Shown: piece by piece, positions 1 to 13,477 of the stretch
Layout: each line of letters opens with the position of its first letter
How positions within the stretch are numbered: the first letter of the stretch is position 1
NCBI GenBank assembly: GCA_009741485.1
Contig: CM019215.1
Span: forward strand, 79,653,735-79,717,734
Origin: Malurus cyaneus samueli
Lineage: Eukaryota > Chordata > Aves > Passeriformes > Maluridae
Length of the DNA stretch: 64,000 bases
Direction of reading: 5' to 3'
Position numbers and translations under genes: made by a program
Notes under the pieces: model-generated
What the model was told of the DNA's origin: nothing
Databases searched by the model: none
What the model saw: the letters and a program-made list of their open reading frames with translations, nothing else

Positions 1-208
1 TCAGCTTTGTTCTGCACAGATTATGATTCCTTGAAAGTGCTGTAAAAAATGGTTAAACAATATAATCCCACAAAGTGAACAGATTTAAAATGCTTAATCA
101 GGTACAGAGGGAAAAATTTGTAATCCTTTTCAACAAATACAAAAATCTGCCCATGGAGGGAAGATTAAAACACTGCCTAAAAGTGAAAATTAGAAAAGAA
201 GTCATCAG

Positions 209-240
<32 letters not shown>

Positions 241-3200
241 ATGAGGAGCCATAACCTCTAACATATTGCTTATTATGGATTTGCCATAAACCATACAGTT
301 TGCAGGTTATTATATACTGCTAACTGAATTTGCCTTAGCCATTGTCTTCTGTGACTTGTATTCTAACCTTAAAATATGCATAGCACACATCTATAGGTAA
401 TTCTAGATTAGAATAAAAAGCCCACTAACAACTAACAAAAAAACTCAGATTTATTAAAATCAGAGTGCTCCTTTATTCTTAAATACAAATACAAAAAAGA
501 GGCCAGCAGTTCAGCTGTTACAGACACAAATGAAGAACCAAAGTAGAAATCAGAAGGGCAGAGTAGAGCTGAGTGTTATCAGATGGCTGTCTGCCCCTTA
601 CAAAATGCTGACATTCTCAGCAAGTGCTTTCCAAGCACATTTTCCCTCTCTTGCACCCAAGATCCTTCCAGATCCAAGGTCTGTTTTTCCTTTGATCTGA
701 GCTTAATGGAGGGAGGAATTCAAGATAATGAAAAAAAACACGTGATACCTCTTCCAAAACTTATGCATTTACAAATTGCAGAAATATAACTTCCTTTTGG
801 AGCACATCCATGTCTTCACATTTCTCTGATGCTCACCCTAGCAATCATATACTCCCCCTTAACAAAACATCTCTTGTAGCCCAGGTACACCACTAAAAAT
901 ATCAGAGTCATTCAGAGCATTACTGAGCTGTTAAGGTTATCATTCATAAATGTTATTTATGTAAATCAATCCAAGCCTGTATCATAAATACTCCCTATCT
1001 TAAAAATGTTGTTTAGTTTACACTGGCAAAATCACTAATTTTAAGATAAATAAAAGCATGTTTATATTGATTATGCAGAATTTATGTATAATACTTCCTG
1101 ATTTTATTTTTTTTTTTACTCTAATAAAGCATAACTTAATGATCTGAATGTGCTTTTTTGTTAACCCTGAGATATTGCAGGTATTATAATTCTTTAATAA
1201 TATTAAGCCTTTCTTCATCATTTAGTTTTTACTCGTGTAATTTTTGTTAATTCCACTAATGTGATTACTGTTTTCTCACTCGATCACAAAATGAAACTAA
1301 AATGCTAAGATGAATATGTTAATTTTTAAAAACTGTTGATAATGGAAAATTCCATGTAAATCATGCAACAAAGAACCAAAAACCCAACTCCTAAAACTAT
1401 TTGCAGCATTTAGAAATTAGCGCATTATCTGGTATCACTACCAAGCTAAACAGATTTTTTTTCAATTTGCATTCTATTAAAGAAATCCCAAAACATAAAA
1501 TTCTGAAAGTATTCTTAAAGACAAAAGTGATATTTTTCCCAGAATCTGGAAAAATCAAAGTTGACTAATAGGAAAACTTGTATAGCAAGTTCTCCAGCTC
1601 TCATCTATATGGGTGAAGCCTTGGCATGGATTGATAAAGAATGACACATTTTTTTCTGCAGTTTCCCTTTACTCAACAATAATTTTATAGGGGAGTGAGC
1701 AGAAAAATACCTATTTTTTTCATGGAAAGTACAGTACATCCTTTCTTTGTCTTCCTTCCTTACTGGCAGTTAACTCAGAATCTGCAATAAACCTGCTCAG
1801 CATTCTTAATCTGTGGCAGAGGAGCTGTAAGAAATTATATTACTGTATAATATTATCAGGAAATCGAAGGTTTTGTGGATTTAATTTTAATTCCCTGACC
1901 TTGTAGATACACCTGTGTAACAAGCTTTTTATTTTGTTAAGGGGGAGTATTTGCAGCTCACCTACATTTCTAGTGCACTTTGTCAAGTTACAGTGGGTTG
2001 CTATTCTGACAGGAAGTAACGATAAAATTAGAGAGTTTTTTCTTTGATTTCTGTGACCAGCAGTGGACCAAGCCATTTCATTTATGTGATAACAAACGAG
2101 AGCTATAAGCTTTCATAAAAGAGGAATTTACATAGTACTGTCATTTTTTCTGTGCAAGAGTTGCTCTTATTTAAATAGTTTCAAATGTATAGAATAATGT
2201 ATTTTTTCTCTCTCAACTCCAAATACATCCACAAAGTAAACAGCCCTGCAAAAATGCAAATCCACCACAAATAATGAAAAACTATCTAGAATATTAAATG
2301 AGATCATGTTATTGCAAATGTAGAAACAGGTCAAGTTAAATGTGCATAGACAGTGAAATTAATAGGTAGACGCCAATTTATATCATCCGACATTTCTAAC
2401 CATGTATCTTTCTTCACTTTTGCAGATTCCCTTTTTATATCAAAGAAAGGCATGCAATTCTCTTCTGAAAGAGACTGAATAAGGAAAAGAGACAGGAACG
2501 AAAAAAGAAAAAAATCATCATGAACTACTTAAAATTAGAATCACAGAAACAGTGTGAAAATAATGAATATGCATAAAATGTTTCACCAAGCATGCCCAGG
2601 CACCTAGTACCCATGGTAAGGTATTTTTCAAATTTCAGGTGTTTCAGGCAGCAGATTTACCTGAGAAGAAATTATGAAGAACACTGCTCCCAAAGTTGTC
2701 TAGTATATTCTGTTGACACAAAAGGAATTGATACTGAGACATACATCCTTTTATATGCTTTTTACCGCAGAAAAAATAGTAACATTGGGAAAGGGTAATG
2801 TAGATTACAATCTTGGTCCTGTATCAGTACAATTATTGAAACATTATTATTGACACTTCCATAAATAGAATTTTTTCAAATGTAAAAAATTTCTCATTCT
2901 TTTGTCATAACCTTTCCAAACTTCAAGAGAGGTTGAGCATTAAGCTGGGTCTAGTTTTATATGTCCCTGGATCTCTTGGGATGTGTAGGAATGCAAATCT
3001 ATTTTGCAGTGTACACTCCTCTTGCAGAACCCTTGTTTTGCAACCAACACTGACAGATGGTGACTTGTGTCCCCGTGGTCTCTGCAGAAATCTTGTTGTA
3101 GGTTGGTACCTCATCAGACATGAGCAAAATATCCGTAAGCACCCTATGTTTGGACTAATTTTCTAATGCTTTCCCCAATTGCATTTTAATTAAAAAAAAA

Positions 3201-5170
3201 ATCCAAAACAAAACAGGGGCCACTCAGGTGAGAAGAAACATGGGTCCTAATCCTGCCTGTAATTATATTTTTATGTGTTCTTTGACCTCAAAGCAATTTC
3301 TTATACAAGGATCAAGGGTGTAATTTAACAATATCAGAAACAGACCCAAGATTTAAATCTTCATTAAGTTCTTCAGTCATTAAATGTGCCTGGCAGGCTT
3401 TATGTCTTCATAACTTCAAAAAAAAAAAAAAATTATATCAGAAACACTGGTGTCTACAGTCACCTGGCCTCTTGTGATTTTTTAAATGTAAGTAATAAAA
3501 ATATTTTCATTTGTAACAAAAACCCTATTTGTCTGAAGATCAACCCCTCATTGAGATGCATGGGAGAATAACAGTGCGGTGACATTTTTATAGTCAGTCT
3601 CCAGATAATAACTCCTTGAAGCATATGAGATTATGCCATGATCAAGGGCCTTCAGTCCAGTGAAAGTTCAGGAGGAGTGCCTGAATGTTTAAAAGATAAA
3701 AGTAGGATATTGAAGGAAGGTGGAAGAAAAGTGGAGGAAAGAGAAGCAGTAATGTGAAGAGGGAAAGAGGATGACAGATTTAAAAGGTGATAAGGTGATT
3801 GGAACAACCTGGTAAAGAAAGATCAAATTTTGCTGAGGAAAAAAAAAAAAAAAAAAAGGAAGAAGTAGCAGTGAGTTGATAAGAATTACTACACTAAAGA
3901 GATGCAGGATTAGGCAATTGTTTACTAAAGGAGAAAAAACTAGTAGTGAATATTCATTCTATGACAGCAGACTGGCTATGGGGCAGTTATTATACACATT
4001 CATCACAAAGAACATTAAATAAAATAGAAGGATTTGAAAACTTACTGTAAATTTAGTGACTGTTGAAAGGGATTGGACAGAAAATAATGTGCTTTATTCC
4101 TTCCAAAAGTGTGCTATTTATTATCTTATCAGCAAGGCACATCTGTCTACTACAAGATCTAAGCATATTCAAATAGGTGATCTTTTCATAACTATTTTTT
4201 CATGGTAATAACCCAGAAATATTTTCTAACCTCTTCTCAGGGTTGATTCGCTTTTTTTCAAGGTACATTTTCGCCGAGAATTCTGATTTTTATGGAGGAT
4301 TTTTTTTTGCACAGGCAGTTCAGACTCTGGTCCCTCCTGCAACCTCAGATTCTTCACACCCTCTTTATAGGAGGATATCAGTGGTTGTAAATTTCCCATT
4401 ACAGTGTGTAGGTCAGCAAGGAAAGGCACGTGAACATTAATGTTTATTAGTAAACTTTTTAGCAGCGAAATAGCTAAAATGGTCTAAGCTTTAAAACTCT
4501 CCAGTGCCAGCTGGAGAATCAGAAAATGTGTATGAGGCTTTAATTAACTGTAAAATCTGAAGTGAACTGCATTGCATGATACCTGGGGATTTCAGTGAAG
4601 AACGTACATATGTTCTCTCTGCTAATTGAAGATGAGCTGCATTTTAAGGGATTACATCCCCTGAGGTCACAGAGCCAGAGAGAGTGGAAGATAGGAGAAG
4701 AATTTTAAAGGCCTAAAGTAAACTTTCTGTTAATGGTCTGCCCTTTGCAAGCAAAGTATATTAACAGTTTATCTTTAAGCTGATTTACTGTGTGCTGTGT
4801 GAATTTTATATGAAAATGGGAACGCGGCATAAAAAGGTAGTTTATAATTTCTTTTCCTATATACAAAATATAAAATTTGAGGGGCCTGTAGTTCTGTGGC
4901 AAAGCTCATACTTCATTTTTTTCATTAAGCACTGAGATCAGTTTTTTTAATTTCTTTTTAGGATGTTATAGACACAGATTAAACGGAAGGTAAATTAATC
5001 CTGGCTGTAAACTCATCTACAACATAATGGACAATTACAGCACTCCAGTGGCAGAATGATACTGAATTGTGTCTCTGAAAGTTGCACAAAAGCCATCTGG
5101 TTGCATAGGGATTTCACCTTGCAGCAGGGCCAAATTACAATGCCTTGTCCCAAAAGGGATCTTAAAGTTC
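1..5170. other. AT-rich non-coding DNA, no gene seen
   Basis: No exon, RNA gene or recognisable transposon could be supported on either strand. The open frames are 60-80 codons, lack any family resemblance and overlap each other on opposite strands. Homopolymer runs occur at 209-238 (30 A), 3420-3433 and 3840-3857. The block 2930-3166 is open on both strands and slightly richer in GC, but shows no domain or supportable splice structure. Intron or intergenic DNA is the simplest reading. Confidence 0.7.
209..238. repeat. Poly-A tract, 30 bp
   Basis: Uninterrupted A run in AT-rich sequence. No LINE or processed-transcript sequence is recognisable on its 5' side and no flanking target duplication is seen, so it is a simple repeat rather than a demonstrated retroposon tail. 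Confidence 0.9.
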
Positions 5171-5300
5171 TGTGTGGGTGTTGGCTGGGGTAGAGTTAAT
5201 TTTCAACACAGTGACTAGTACGGGGCTGTGTTTTGGATTTGTGATGTACACAGGCTTAATAATACAGAGATGGTTTGGCTGCTGCTGAGCTTTGAAAGGT
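5171..5300 (+). mobile_element. 5' fragment of an avian LTR (ERV-derived)
   Basis: The stretch containing GGGGTAGAGTTAATTTTC, then GGGGCTGTGTTTTGGATTTG, then AATACAGAGATGG and GCTGCTGAGC closely resembles the opening part of a common avian endogenous-retrovirus LTR as I remember it. The downstream part of that LTR (promoter, R, U5) is absent. The resemblance stops about where CR1-like sequence begins, so the LTR was truncated before or by the CR1 event. No target duplication can be assigned. Assignment to the ERVL class is likely but from memory only. Confidence 0.6.
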
Positions 5301-5309
5301 TATGATAAT

Positions 5310-6719
5310 GAGGAGAGTTGCCTAAGGACTAGAAGAAACAAATATCACCTCTGTCTTCAAAAAATGACAAGGAGGGAGCTGCCAGCCAGTTAGTCTCACC
5401 TCAATCCCTGGAAAGGTGGTCAAGTGTCTCATGCTGGAGGCCATCTCCATCCACATGGATGACAAGAAGATGATCAGATGCAGTCAAAATGGATTCACTA
5501 GAAGTAAATCCTGCTCGACCAACCTGGTTTCCTTGTACAATGAAACAACCACCTGGATGGATGAAGGAAGAGCCGTCAATATGTTCTACCTCAGCTTCAG
5601 CAAGGCTTTTGATGCTGTCACAGCATCCCACAGGCAAACTCCAAAAGTGTGGAGTGGATGAGTGGACAGGAGGTGGATTGAGATGTGGCTGCACAGCAGA
5701 TCCCAGGGGTGGTGATCACTCTCACAGGATCTCATTGAGGACTGTCACTAGTGGTGTCCCCAGGGTTCAATACTGGGCCCAGCACTGTTGAACTTATTCC
5801 TCAGTGACTTGGATGAAGGGGCAGAGGCCTCCTCAGCAAGTTCACTGATGGCACAAAGCTGTGGGGAGTGGCCGATACCCCAGAGGGCCGTGCAGCCCTT
5901 CAGAAGGACCTGGACAGGGTGGAGACAGGGGCGGAGAAGAACCTCCTGAAATTCAGCAAAGGCAAATGCAGGACCCTGCCCCCTGGGGAGGAATAACCCC
6001 ATGGACCAGGGCAGGCTGGGGGCTGACCTGCTGGAAAGCAGCTCTGTGGAGAAGGACCTGGGGGTCCTGGTGGACAACAAGCTCTCCATGAGGCCAGCAG
6101 TGAGTCCTTGTGGCCAAGAGACCAATGGTGACCTGGGGTGCATCAGGAAGAGCATGGCCAGCAGGTCAAGGAGGTGACCCTGCCCCTCCACCCAGCCCTG
6201 GTGAGGCACATCTGGACTGCTGTGTCCAGTTCTGGGCTCCTCAGCACAAGAGACACAGAGAGCCCCTGGAGCAGGTTCAGAGGAGGGTGACAAAGATGAT
6301 TACAGGTGTAGGACATCTCTCTTATAAGGAAAAGCTGAGGGAGCTGGGCCTGTTCAGTCTCGAGAAGAGAGGACTGAGAAGGGACCTCATCAATGTCTGT
6401 CAGTCTCTGAAGGAAGAGCATCAAGAGGATAGAGTCAGGCTCTGCTCAGTGGTGCTGAGAAATAGAACAAGAGACAAAGGGCAGAAACTGATGCACAGGA
6501 AGCTCCCCCTAAATGTAAGGAAGACCTTCTTTACTGTGTGGGTGACCGAACATGGAACTGATTGCCCAGGTAGGCTGTGGAGTCTCCCTCACTGGAAATA
6601 GTCAAGAACCATCTCAGCACAATCCTGCGTGATGTGCTCTAACATGACTCTGCTTGAGCAGAGGTTGAAATTACTCACTGTCATCTCTTCAAACCTTACT
6701 GATCCTATGATTCTGTGAA
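5310..6719 (+). mobile_element. CR1 LINE, 5'-truncated copy
   Basis: A chicken-repeat-1 (CR1) non-LTR retrotransposon copy that keeps the second half of ORF2 and the 3' UTR. Order along the strand: the lead-in to reverse transcriptase (SLTSIPGKVV near 5395), fingers/palm (QNGFTRSKSCSTNLVSLYNE near 5490), a motif-A region (SFSKAFD near 5593), a TSGVP turn near 5750, a motif-C region near 5841, the thumb/C-terminal region (QRRVTKMITG, KLRELGLFSLEKRGLRRDLI at about 6276-6390), and the CR1 3' tail ending CCTATGATTCTGTGAAT at about 6704-6720. Length is about 1.4 kb against about 4.5 kb for a full element. The 5' truncation is typical of target-primed reverse transcription. Several frameshifts make it non-functional. 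Family-level assignment is secure; the subfamily is not. Confidence 0.95.
5416..6601 (+). pseudogene. CR1 ORF2 reverse-transcriptase pseudogene
   Basis: Remnant of the CR1 ORF2 protein, which in intact elements nicks target DNA and reverse-transcribes the element RNA. The coding frame changes at least three times: frame 1 over 5416-5661, frame 2 around the TSGVP turn at 5740-5790, frame 3 through 5830-5995, and frame 2 again over 6110-6601, where it ends at a stop. Two catalytic motifs are damaged. The motif-A aspartate that normally precedes FSKAFD is serine (codon 5593-5595). The FADD-type motif C reads FTDG (5841-5852), losing its second aspartate. The endonuclease domain and ORF1 are missing. 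The sequence supports a dead copy decaying neutrally. Confidence 0.9.
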
Positions 6720-9700
6720 TTCCACTGAGGAGCAAAGCTGGTGTTGTGGATAGAAAAGCACTGGTATATAAAATTTTCAGGAAAATTAAATAAATGAAGA
6801 GGCTGAGAAAATGTAAGTGGAGATTAAACAGAATTGAGTCTTCTTTCTTGATTAAGTATATTGAGACAGGGATATGAGGGAGGAAAAATTAAATGAAACA
6901 TCCTAGAGACATACATATATATCCAGTGTTTCTTCAGCTAGGAGGATGGTGGTAGCTGGGTAGCTTGTTTGTCTGTATCCATCGCTTTTTCCCAAATTCT
7001 GACGTGCAGCTGAGATGAATAATCACTAAATTTGGGGGTGTACCTGGTTCAACTAGGTCTGTTATACCGAAATTTGTTGTGGATATGTAACATTTTGAAA
7101 GCAGTTCTAGTGCACAGTTGACACAAGACAAGTGTGCATTTAGCGTGTAAGTGGCTGCAGTAAGCAGGGCATTGCTCCGTGTGCAGCATTTTTTTGAAAT
7201 CCCACAGTCAAATCACATGCACATTCGAGACACAACTTCCTTGTAATTTCTAGATGGAGATTGAATAGAAGATAGACTAAAAACTGAGTAAGATAAATGA
7301 CTAAATACCTTTATTCACAGTTAATTGTGAAAATATGTAGCTAATAATTACTCTACCTTCATTTATGTCAGCCAAATAATTGCATTTTGTCTTACAGTTG
7401 AAACAGAGTTTTTGAAATGATGCAGAAAATATTGCCTATGCAATCTAAAGTAATATGTGACATCTGGTAAAAAAACAGCTTTCTAATATATAGCCACTCC
7501 CCATATTACCTGTTATTTCAAATGGTGTTATATTTAAAAAGAAAAGATTAAGGAAAAGTGAAGAAACTGAGTGTCTTTGTTCAGCACATAAAATATTGAA
7601 TACAATCTGAAAGAGAAAATGCTTACATTTCCTTTGTATGAAGTATGTGAGACATAGAAGATGAACACATAAAGCAGCTCATATAATATTTACTACAAGA
7701 ACCCCTGAGGAGGTTAATGAGCTGAATTCTATTAAATTTAGCAATGCTATACAAGCACATGATTTGGCTCCTAACCTATAAACTCATTTTTCTTGCATTC
7801 TTAAGTCTGAAAGACAAACAATATATAATGGATCTTGTGTTCCATGTATTCTGTATATTACTTCTTTTATAAACATGTAAGAGTCACAATTATTCCCATC
7901 CACCTTTCTTCCAGATTTCCTTACAGACATTGAAACTTTGATGTCAATAGTGTTTGTTCAAAATTATACTTTGCTGCCTATAGTGCTATTGTTCTTTACT
8001 TTTTGCCTATATAATTGTGGCTTGAAAGACAAAACCTGTAATAAGTAAACCTAACGTAAAAGCCATGATATCTTTTGTTTTTAATTTTTTTTAAAGTATA
8101 TCTGTAATTTTTAAGGGTATCCAGCTCACTGGATGGATATATAATTACCTTTTTCATTTAAGTGTTACCTCTGGAGAAGGCTCAAGAGCTGTGTGAAAGT
8201 TCAAGTGAGGCTTCTGTGTGGGGGTGTGTAGTGTGCAGCACAGTGCAGCACCTGGGCTGCTGCCTGACTGAAATCCCTGACTGTGTGCAGACACAAAACT
8301 CTTTTGAAGCTGAAATCAAAAGGTCATTCAATGATCAAGGTGTGCGTCCATCCTCCCTCCAGTAATAGAACAGTGAGATCTCCTAGGGAGGTCTCCTCTA
8401 TCTTTTGTTCTCTTCTACCTTTGAACCATTCACAGGGACCTATCTGCCCCTCTTAGTTATGGAATAAATGTCTTGTGCTTCTCAGACATGCAGGGCTTTT
8501 GGTATGCAGCTTGCATGGCCGGGAAAGCTAGACACTGCTGTACTAGACGTGCAGTTTGGCAGTTGCTGAACTTGAGAGAATTTTTCATTCTTTGCATCTC
8601 ATTTGGGGAAGGCAGGGTATCCTTGAGCATCAATGATTCTGTCAGAAAACAAGGGCATATTTACATATCATTTGCATACTGTAAATAGTTGTGCTTTCCT
8701 TATGGATCCCACATTAAAAGCTCATATCATCTCACATCATGTGCCAAACAGAAAGAAATTTCCTTAAGTTTTGTTAAAAGCCTGAATTTGTAGTATGTGT
8801 TGACATGCTAAACAGCGTTCTACAACGAAAAATGTGTTTTCTAAGAATTTAGATTACTCCAATACTGCAATTATAACAAACAGTTAAACTTTGCAGACTC
8901 TGAGAGGGCACAATGCTTTCTAAATTTCAAATCCTAGAACAAAGTTGAAAAACAAAAAAAGCCCACAAAGAATTTTATAGAAAGAACTAATAGGAATAGA
9001 TATTGCAATCCATAAAATCATTATGCTGTACATATTCCAATTTAATGGATCCATATGTAAGACCCTAGAAATGAAACAACACACTTTCAGGATATAGTAG
9101 TATAGGAGATAATATAAAGTCTGGTCTTGATTGAAGGCATCCAACAAGCAGATATGGAAAAACATCCATGAAAACCCATCCTCCACAGGGGCAAATACAG
9201 TTTTATAAGTTTAGCAAATTAACATGTTTGACAAAAATCACCAATTAGGATCAGAAAAGGTAAGGTAATTTTCCTCCTGTTCTCCCTCTTGGGACCCCCT
9301 TCCTTGGTACTAACTGTACTTTGTTTACCAAAATGTGTCTCAAAGAACTGTTTTTCAACCTTGGTAGCCAGGGAGAACCAATAGGATTAGGGCCACTGGA
9401 ATGTGTTTGATCTTTTTGCCTTGGAAAAAAGTAGAGAAAACTACTGGGACCAGCTACTAATACAGAAAAGGCTACAGAGCTACAAATGAATGTGCAAAGC
9501 ATACAGAACATATATAAAAGAAAAAAAGGCAAAAATCAATCAGCATCACGCAGATACAAGAAATTAAGTCTTGAAGAGTACGGTCCAAAGTAGCATATCC
9601 AGGCACTGATTAAAGATTAAAGTTAAATTCCTACATAATATTTTGGCTTTCAATCTCTCAAGAAAATTTCTGACAGAATCTCTCTCAAAAAAATTTGTCA

Positions 9701-9950
9701 CCTAGATTTTCCTGTTGCGTGCACAAATCCCTTGGCTGTATGTGACCTCTGATTAGCCCCACTGCAAGTGGTGACACAGTACTCAGGAGAATGTGCTTGG
9801 GATACCTGACTGCACCTCTTTGCTGTAAAGACTGGATGGAAAGGTTGAATATGTGTTGAACCTTAGCAGGTTAAAATGGTAGCAGTAAACTATTGCAATT
9901 GATTAAAATTAGCTTGATAAAGCTGCTAACATGCACATGAAAACAATCCC

Positions 9951-9953
<3 letters not shown>
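6720..9953. other. AT-rich non-coding DNA, no gene seen
   Basis: Single-copy-looking AT-rich sequence. A slightly GC-richer patch at 8160-8370 carries a 67-codon frame ending just past CCTCCCTCCAG, but no recognisable protein and no matching donor or acceptor pair could be argued. No repeats beyond short homopolymers were seen. Confidence 0.65.

Positions 9954-9996
<43 letters not shown>
9954..9996. repeat. Poly-T tract, 43 bp
   Basis: The longest uninterrupted homopolymer that I counted in the window. On the minus strand it is a 43-A run, but nothing on the expected 5' side resembles a retroposed transcript. Simple repeat; its length is likely variable between individuals and between sequencing runs. 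Confidence 0.92.
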
Positions 9997-9999
<3 letters not shown>

Positions 10000-11059
10000 G
10001 ATGTAGTAAAGGCCAACTTTTCTCTCTTATGACAGAGTAGAATTTTTCTTTCTTGGCCACTTCTGCAAAGAACCTGTAATTCCAAAACTGCTGATTCTCA
10101 CCTTACTTCTATAACTATAATAAAGATGTGAGTAATTAAAAAACAAATTGTGTGTTTTGGTGGGTGGTGTTCATAATCAATACTCCTATAAATCATGCTT
10201 GATTTTTTCTGCATCTATTTCAGGCTTGGCAAATGTTGATGTTCTGTAGTTCCATAAGACAGAGGGAGAAGAACTTAAGAAAACATGGTAGATGCAAAAA
10301 ACTATTCCAGAAGAGTGCTAAGGCCAAATAGCAAAGGAATGTGTAGGAAACTGAGGAAAATAAAGCAAGAATGCATAAAGAAAGTTAAAACAGACATGGA
10401 AAAAAAAAAGTATAAAAGAAAAAAAAATCCATTTTAAGAAAAGTCCCATTAGAAATTAAATGAAAAAACAACAAAACCAAAACAACTTTTGAGCTCTGTT
10501 CTTTTCCTACCCTCTTTACTCATGAGTGACACATTTTTCCTTTTTAGCTATAAGAAAGAAAATTTTTAAATTAAGAAGAAAACAAAGGTGAAAACAAAGC
10601 TTTTTAGACACTTGATTCCAATGCCTGAAGCCTTAAAGGAGGTATAGGTACCACTGTATCAGAAATCACCTCTGAATTCATATATGTTATCAGTTAAAGT
10701 TGTAAGGAAAGAGATATGTTCTGGAGAAAACAAGGAGCAGGATCAGGACTGAGTTTTAAAGGCGAAAGAGAGTTGCAGACATGAATTTGGAATTAAAAAG
10801 AGATGAGGAACAGCCACATTTCAAAGGTGAACTTGGAATTGTAACATGAACAGGCAAGAGAGCAGTTATTAGAAGGGGAGATTCATGCTGGGTAGGACAC
10901 TGAAGGTGGCTGACCTAGGTAGGGTGAGCCCCACTGTTAACTTACAACTTGTTATACTTAGTTTCTTGACAGCCCCTGGGTGCTTGACATCCTTATCTTT
11001 TTATTTTCTGCTCTCCTTTGGTGGCTAACACATTTAACACAGTTACAATTTTTAGTCGG

Positions 11060-11079
11060 TTTTTTTTTCTTTTCCTTCT

Positions 11080-11117
<38 letters not shown>

Positions 11118-11119
11118 CT
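11060..11119. repeat. Pyrimidine/poly-T tract
   Basis: A mixed C/T lead-in runs into 36 consecutive T (11082-11117). The Phe-rich translation on this strand and the Lys-rich translation on the other are artefacts of the tract. Confidence 0.9.
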
Positions 11120-12643
11120 TAACCAGGAAAAGCTCAGGGTGGGTCCTCTTGCTCTGAAAAGGATTTCTGTGCTCTTGATTCAGTCCCACTTCATCTTCCT
11201 GCTGAGATTCAGCACGACTTTCTGTAAGGGCACCTCTTTTCTTCACTTCTTTTATCTTCTTTGCACCTTTCACCCATTTGCTTTGTAACTCTTAAGAAAG
11301 AAAAAGAAGGGGCTGAGTAAAGAGGCTAGACAAAATGATCTTTGGATACTAAAGCTTCTTCAAAAGGCTGTGATTTGAATTCAATGATTTTTAGAAAGAA
11401 CAGAGCCATCTACTGCAATTTTTTTTTTTATGACAATATTATTGTCCAATAAGATTATTGTATCTGCATAAAATCAAGGACAAACATTTGTGGATCTCTG
11501 AGACAACAGAGTGAGAGGCAATTGGTTTTCAGCTAATACATATAATATTCTGCCCTGTTCTGAGCTGCTGCTGAAAACTTACCATGGCCATATCAAACAA
11601 AAGCTAATTGCTTTTAGCTATTTTCACCTTTTTTCTCCCAGGTGTACGCATTTTTAGTTCCTCAATCTTGTGATGTTGTTATTCATTCAGCAGTTTCAAA
11701 CACAGGTAAAGTGTGTTTGTTCTAGAAAGAAGATGCCATACTTTGGAATCTACCTTGTGCAGCTCCATGCTGACCCCTCTCTGGTACTGCCCATAGAAAG
11801 GACATAATGCCACTTCTTGGAGTACTTCTGTTTTTCAGATTTGTCATCAGCTCTAACTTACATTCTTGCCCAAATATATCTTTGGAAAAAAAGACTTTTT
11901 TTTTTTATTTTTAAATTTTCTGCTCATACCAGTTTGCCAGATTACAGCTGTTCCCTGTGTTCTAGAGATTGTGATAGTGCACTTCGCTTTCTCTCTTTGT
12001 TCATCTCTTAAGTGCAATCTACTCTCCAGTAAGTAGAAAAAAGGAAGTTTTCACACAGTTGGGATTCATTCACTAAAAAAGCATTGAGACAAATTTGAGG
12101 GAGAACAAAGCTCCCCCACTGTCACTACAAAAGAATTGATATTCCTCAAAATACTGCACTGTATTGCTGATGACAGGCTAAATTCTAATCTGCTCTGAAA
12201 ACAAAGAAGAAAACAGGAATACGTTAAAAAAACCTGCGTAGTGAATATTATCTGCTACCACTGTGAGGCCATTGCACTGAACAAGCAAAACACATACCCC
12301 TGATTATAGAGGTTGATTGAGACATTTTCCAGCTGCTTTGTTTGCATGCAAAACACATCCTGGTTTTTCAAAGTGACTGGAAAAAAAAAGAGAAAAGAAA
12401 AATTCAAAATTCAAAAATCTCATGGGATTTTTTTTGAGAAAGCTTCTGTATATGACATGATAATGGATAAAACAGCAGTGAAAAAGATGGTCATGAATAA
12501 AAAGCAAACAGTTTTGTATTTGTGATGTATGGATGATGATATGCGTGTCTGAAGAGTTGATTAGACTACATAACATAGCTGTTGCACAAGCAGCTAGAAT
12601 TTAAATATATGATTATATAAATCTGAAAGTGAACAACTATAAT

Positions 12644-12675
12644 AAAAAAAAAAAAAAACAAAACAAAAAAAAAAA
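12644..12675. repeat. A-rich tract
   Basis: Two A runs separated by CAAAAC. Similar in composition to the larger A/C-only tracts elsewhere in the window. Confidence 0.85.
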
Positions 12676-13392
12676 CCTCTGTGATGATTTTATTAAAAGG
12701 AAAGGAGTAGGTTTATTTATAACAACCAAGCCAAGCCCAGATACCAGTATCTGCACTCCATGAAGATTCCTTTCACTTGCTTAGCCTTACTCTCTACCTG
12801 TCTGCCTCTCTCTTCTCTCGTCTTGTGTCGGTCAGATGCTGACCTTTGTCTGTCTCATGTCTTCTGCTCTTGACATCCTACATTCCCTACAAGCTTGTCT
12901 TCATGAGCAGACCTGCTTACTTCCCAGGAGTATTGCAACTTCTAGAGAAGAGGCCCTTCCATAAAAGCCACACAGTCAGTGGTAAGGATGGCAGGGACTT
13001 CTGATGACTGTCTTACCCAGCTCAGGACGGGGTCCAGATGAGTTTTTAATGTTTCCAATTATGGAAACGTCACAGTCATGCTGTTCAGGCACAGTCATGC
13101 TTGAACACTCTAAGAAACATTTTTCTCATGTTTATAGGAACTTCTTGTATTTCAGTTGAACTGGACAAAGAGAAGAATCGAAGTGTGCTGTCACAGTCTC
13201 TAGAACACAGGGAATCACTGTAATCTGGCAAACCACTGTAAAGAACCTGGCTGACTATTCTTCAATCAGATACTTTTACGCATTGATAAAATCACCATGT
13301 CATAAAAACCTCACTACTATGTTATACTATGAAGCATAACACCAATGGGAACCAGCGGGAGCAACTGAAAATCAATTGTACAGCTAGAACAT

Positions 13393-13477
13393 TGGTTTGG
13401 TTGTGTTTGGTTGTTTTTTTTGTTTGAGTTTTGTTTTTTTGTTTTTTTTTTTTTTTTTTTTTTTTTTTCTTTTTTTC
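13393..13477. repeat. T/G-rich tract ending in poly-T
   Basis: TTTGGTTGTGTTTGGTTG grades into TGTTT and then long T runs. It is composed almost wholly of T and G, the reverse-strand equivalent of the A/C-only tracts at 41480, 52430 and 63481. Confidence 0.85.

Noticed and set aside
5748..6293. 181-codon minus-strand open frame
   Set aside because: Antisense shadow of the CR1 ORF2 pseudogene.
9954..9996. Minus-strand poly-A tail of a processed pseudogene
   Set aside because: No gene-like sequence on the expected side and no target duplication.
13071..13102. Repeated CACAGTCATGCT suggesting a small repeat array or CRISPR-like unit
   Set aside because: Only two copies, 19 bp apart, in an eukaryotic non-coding context.
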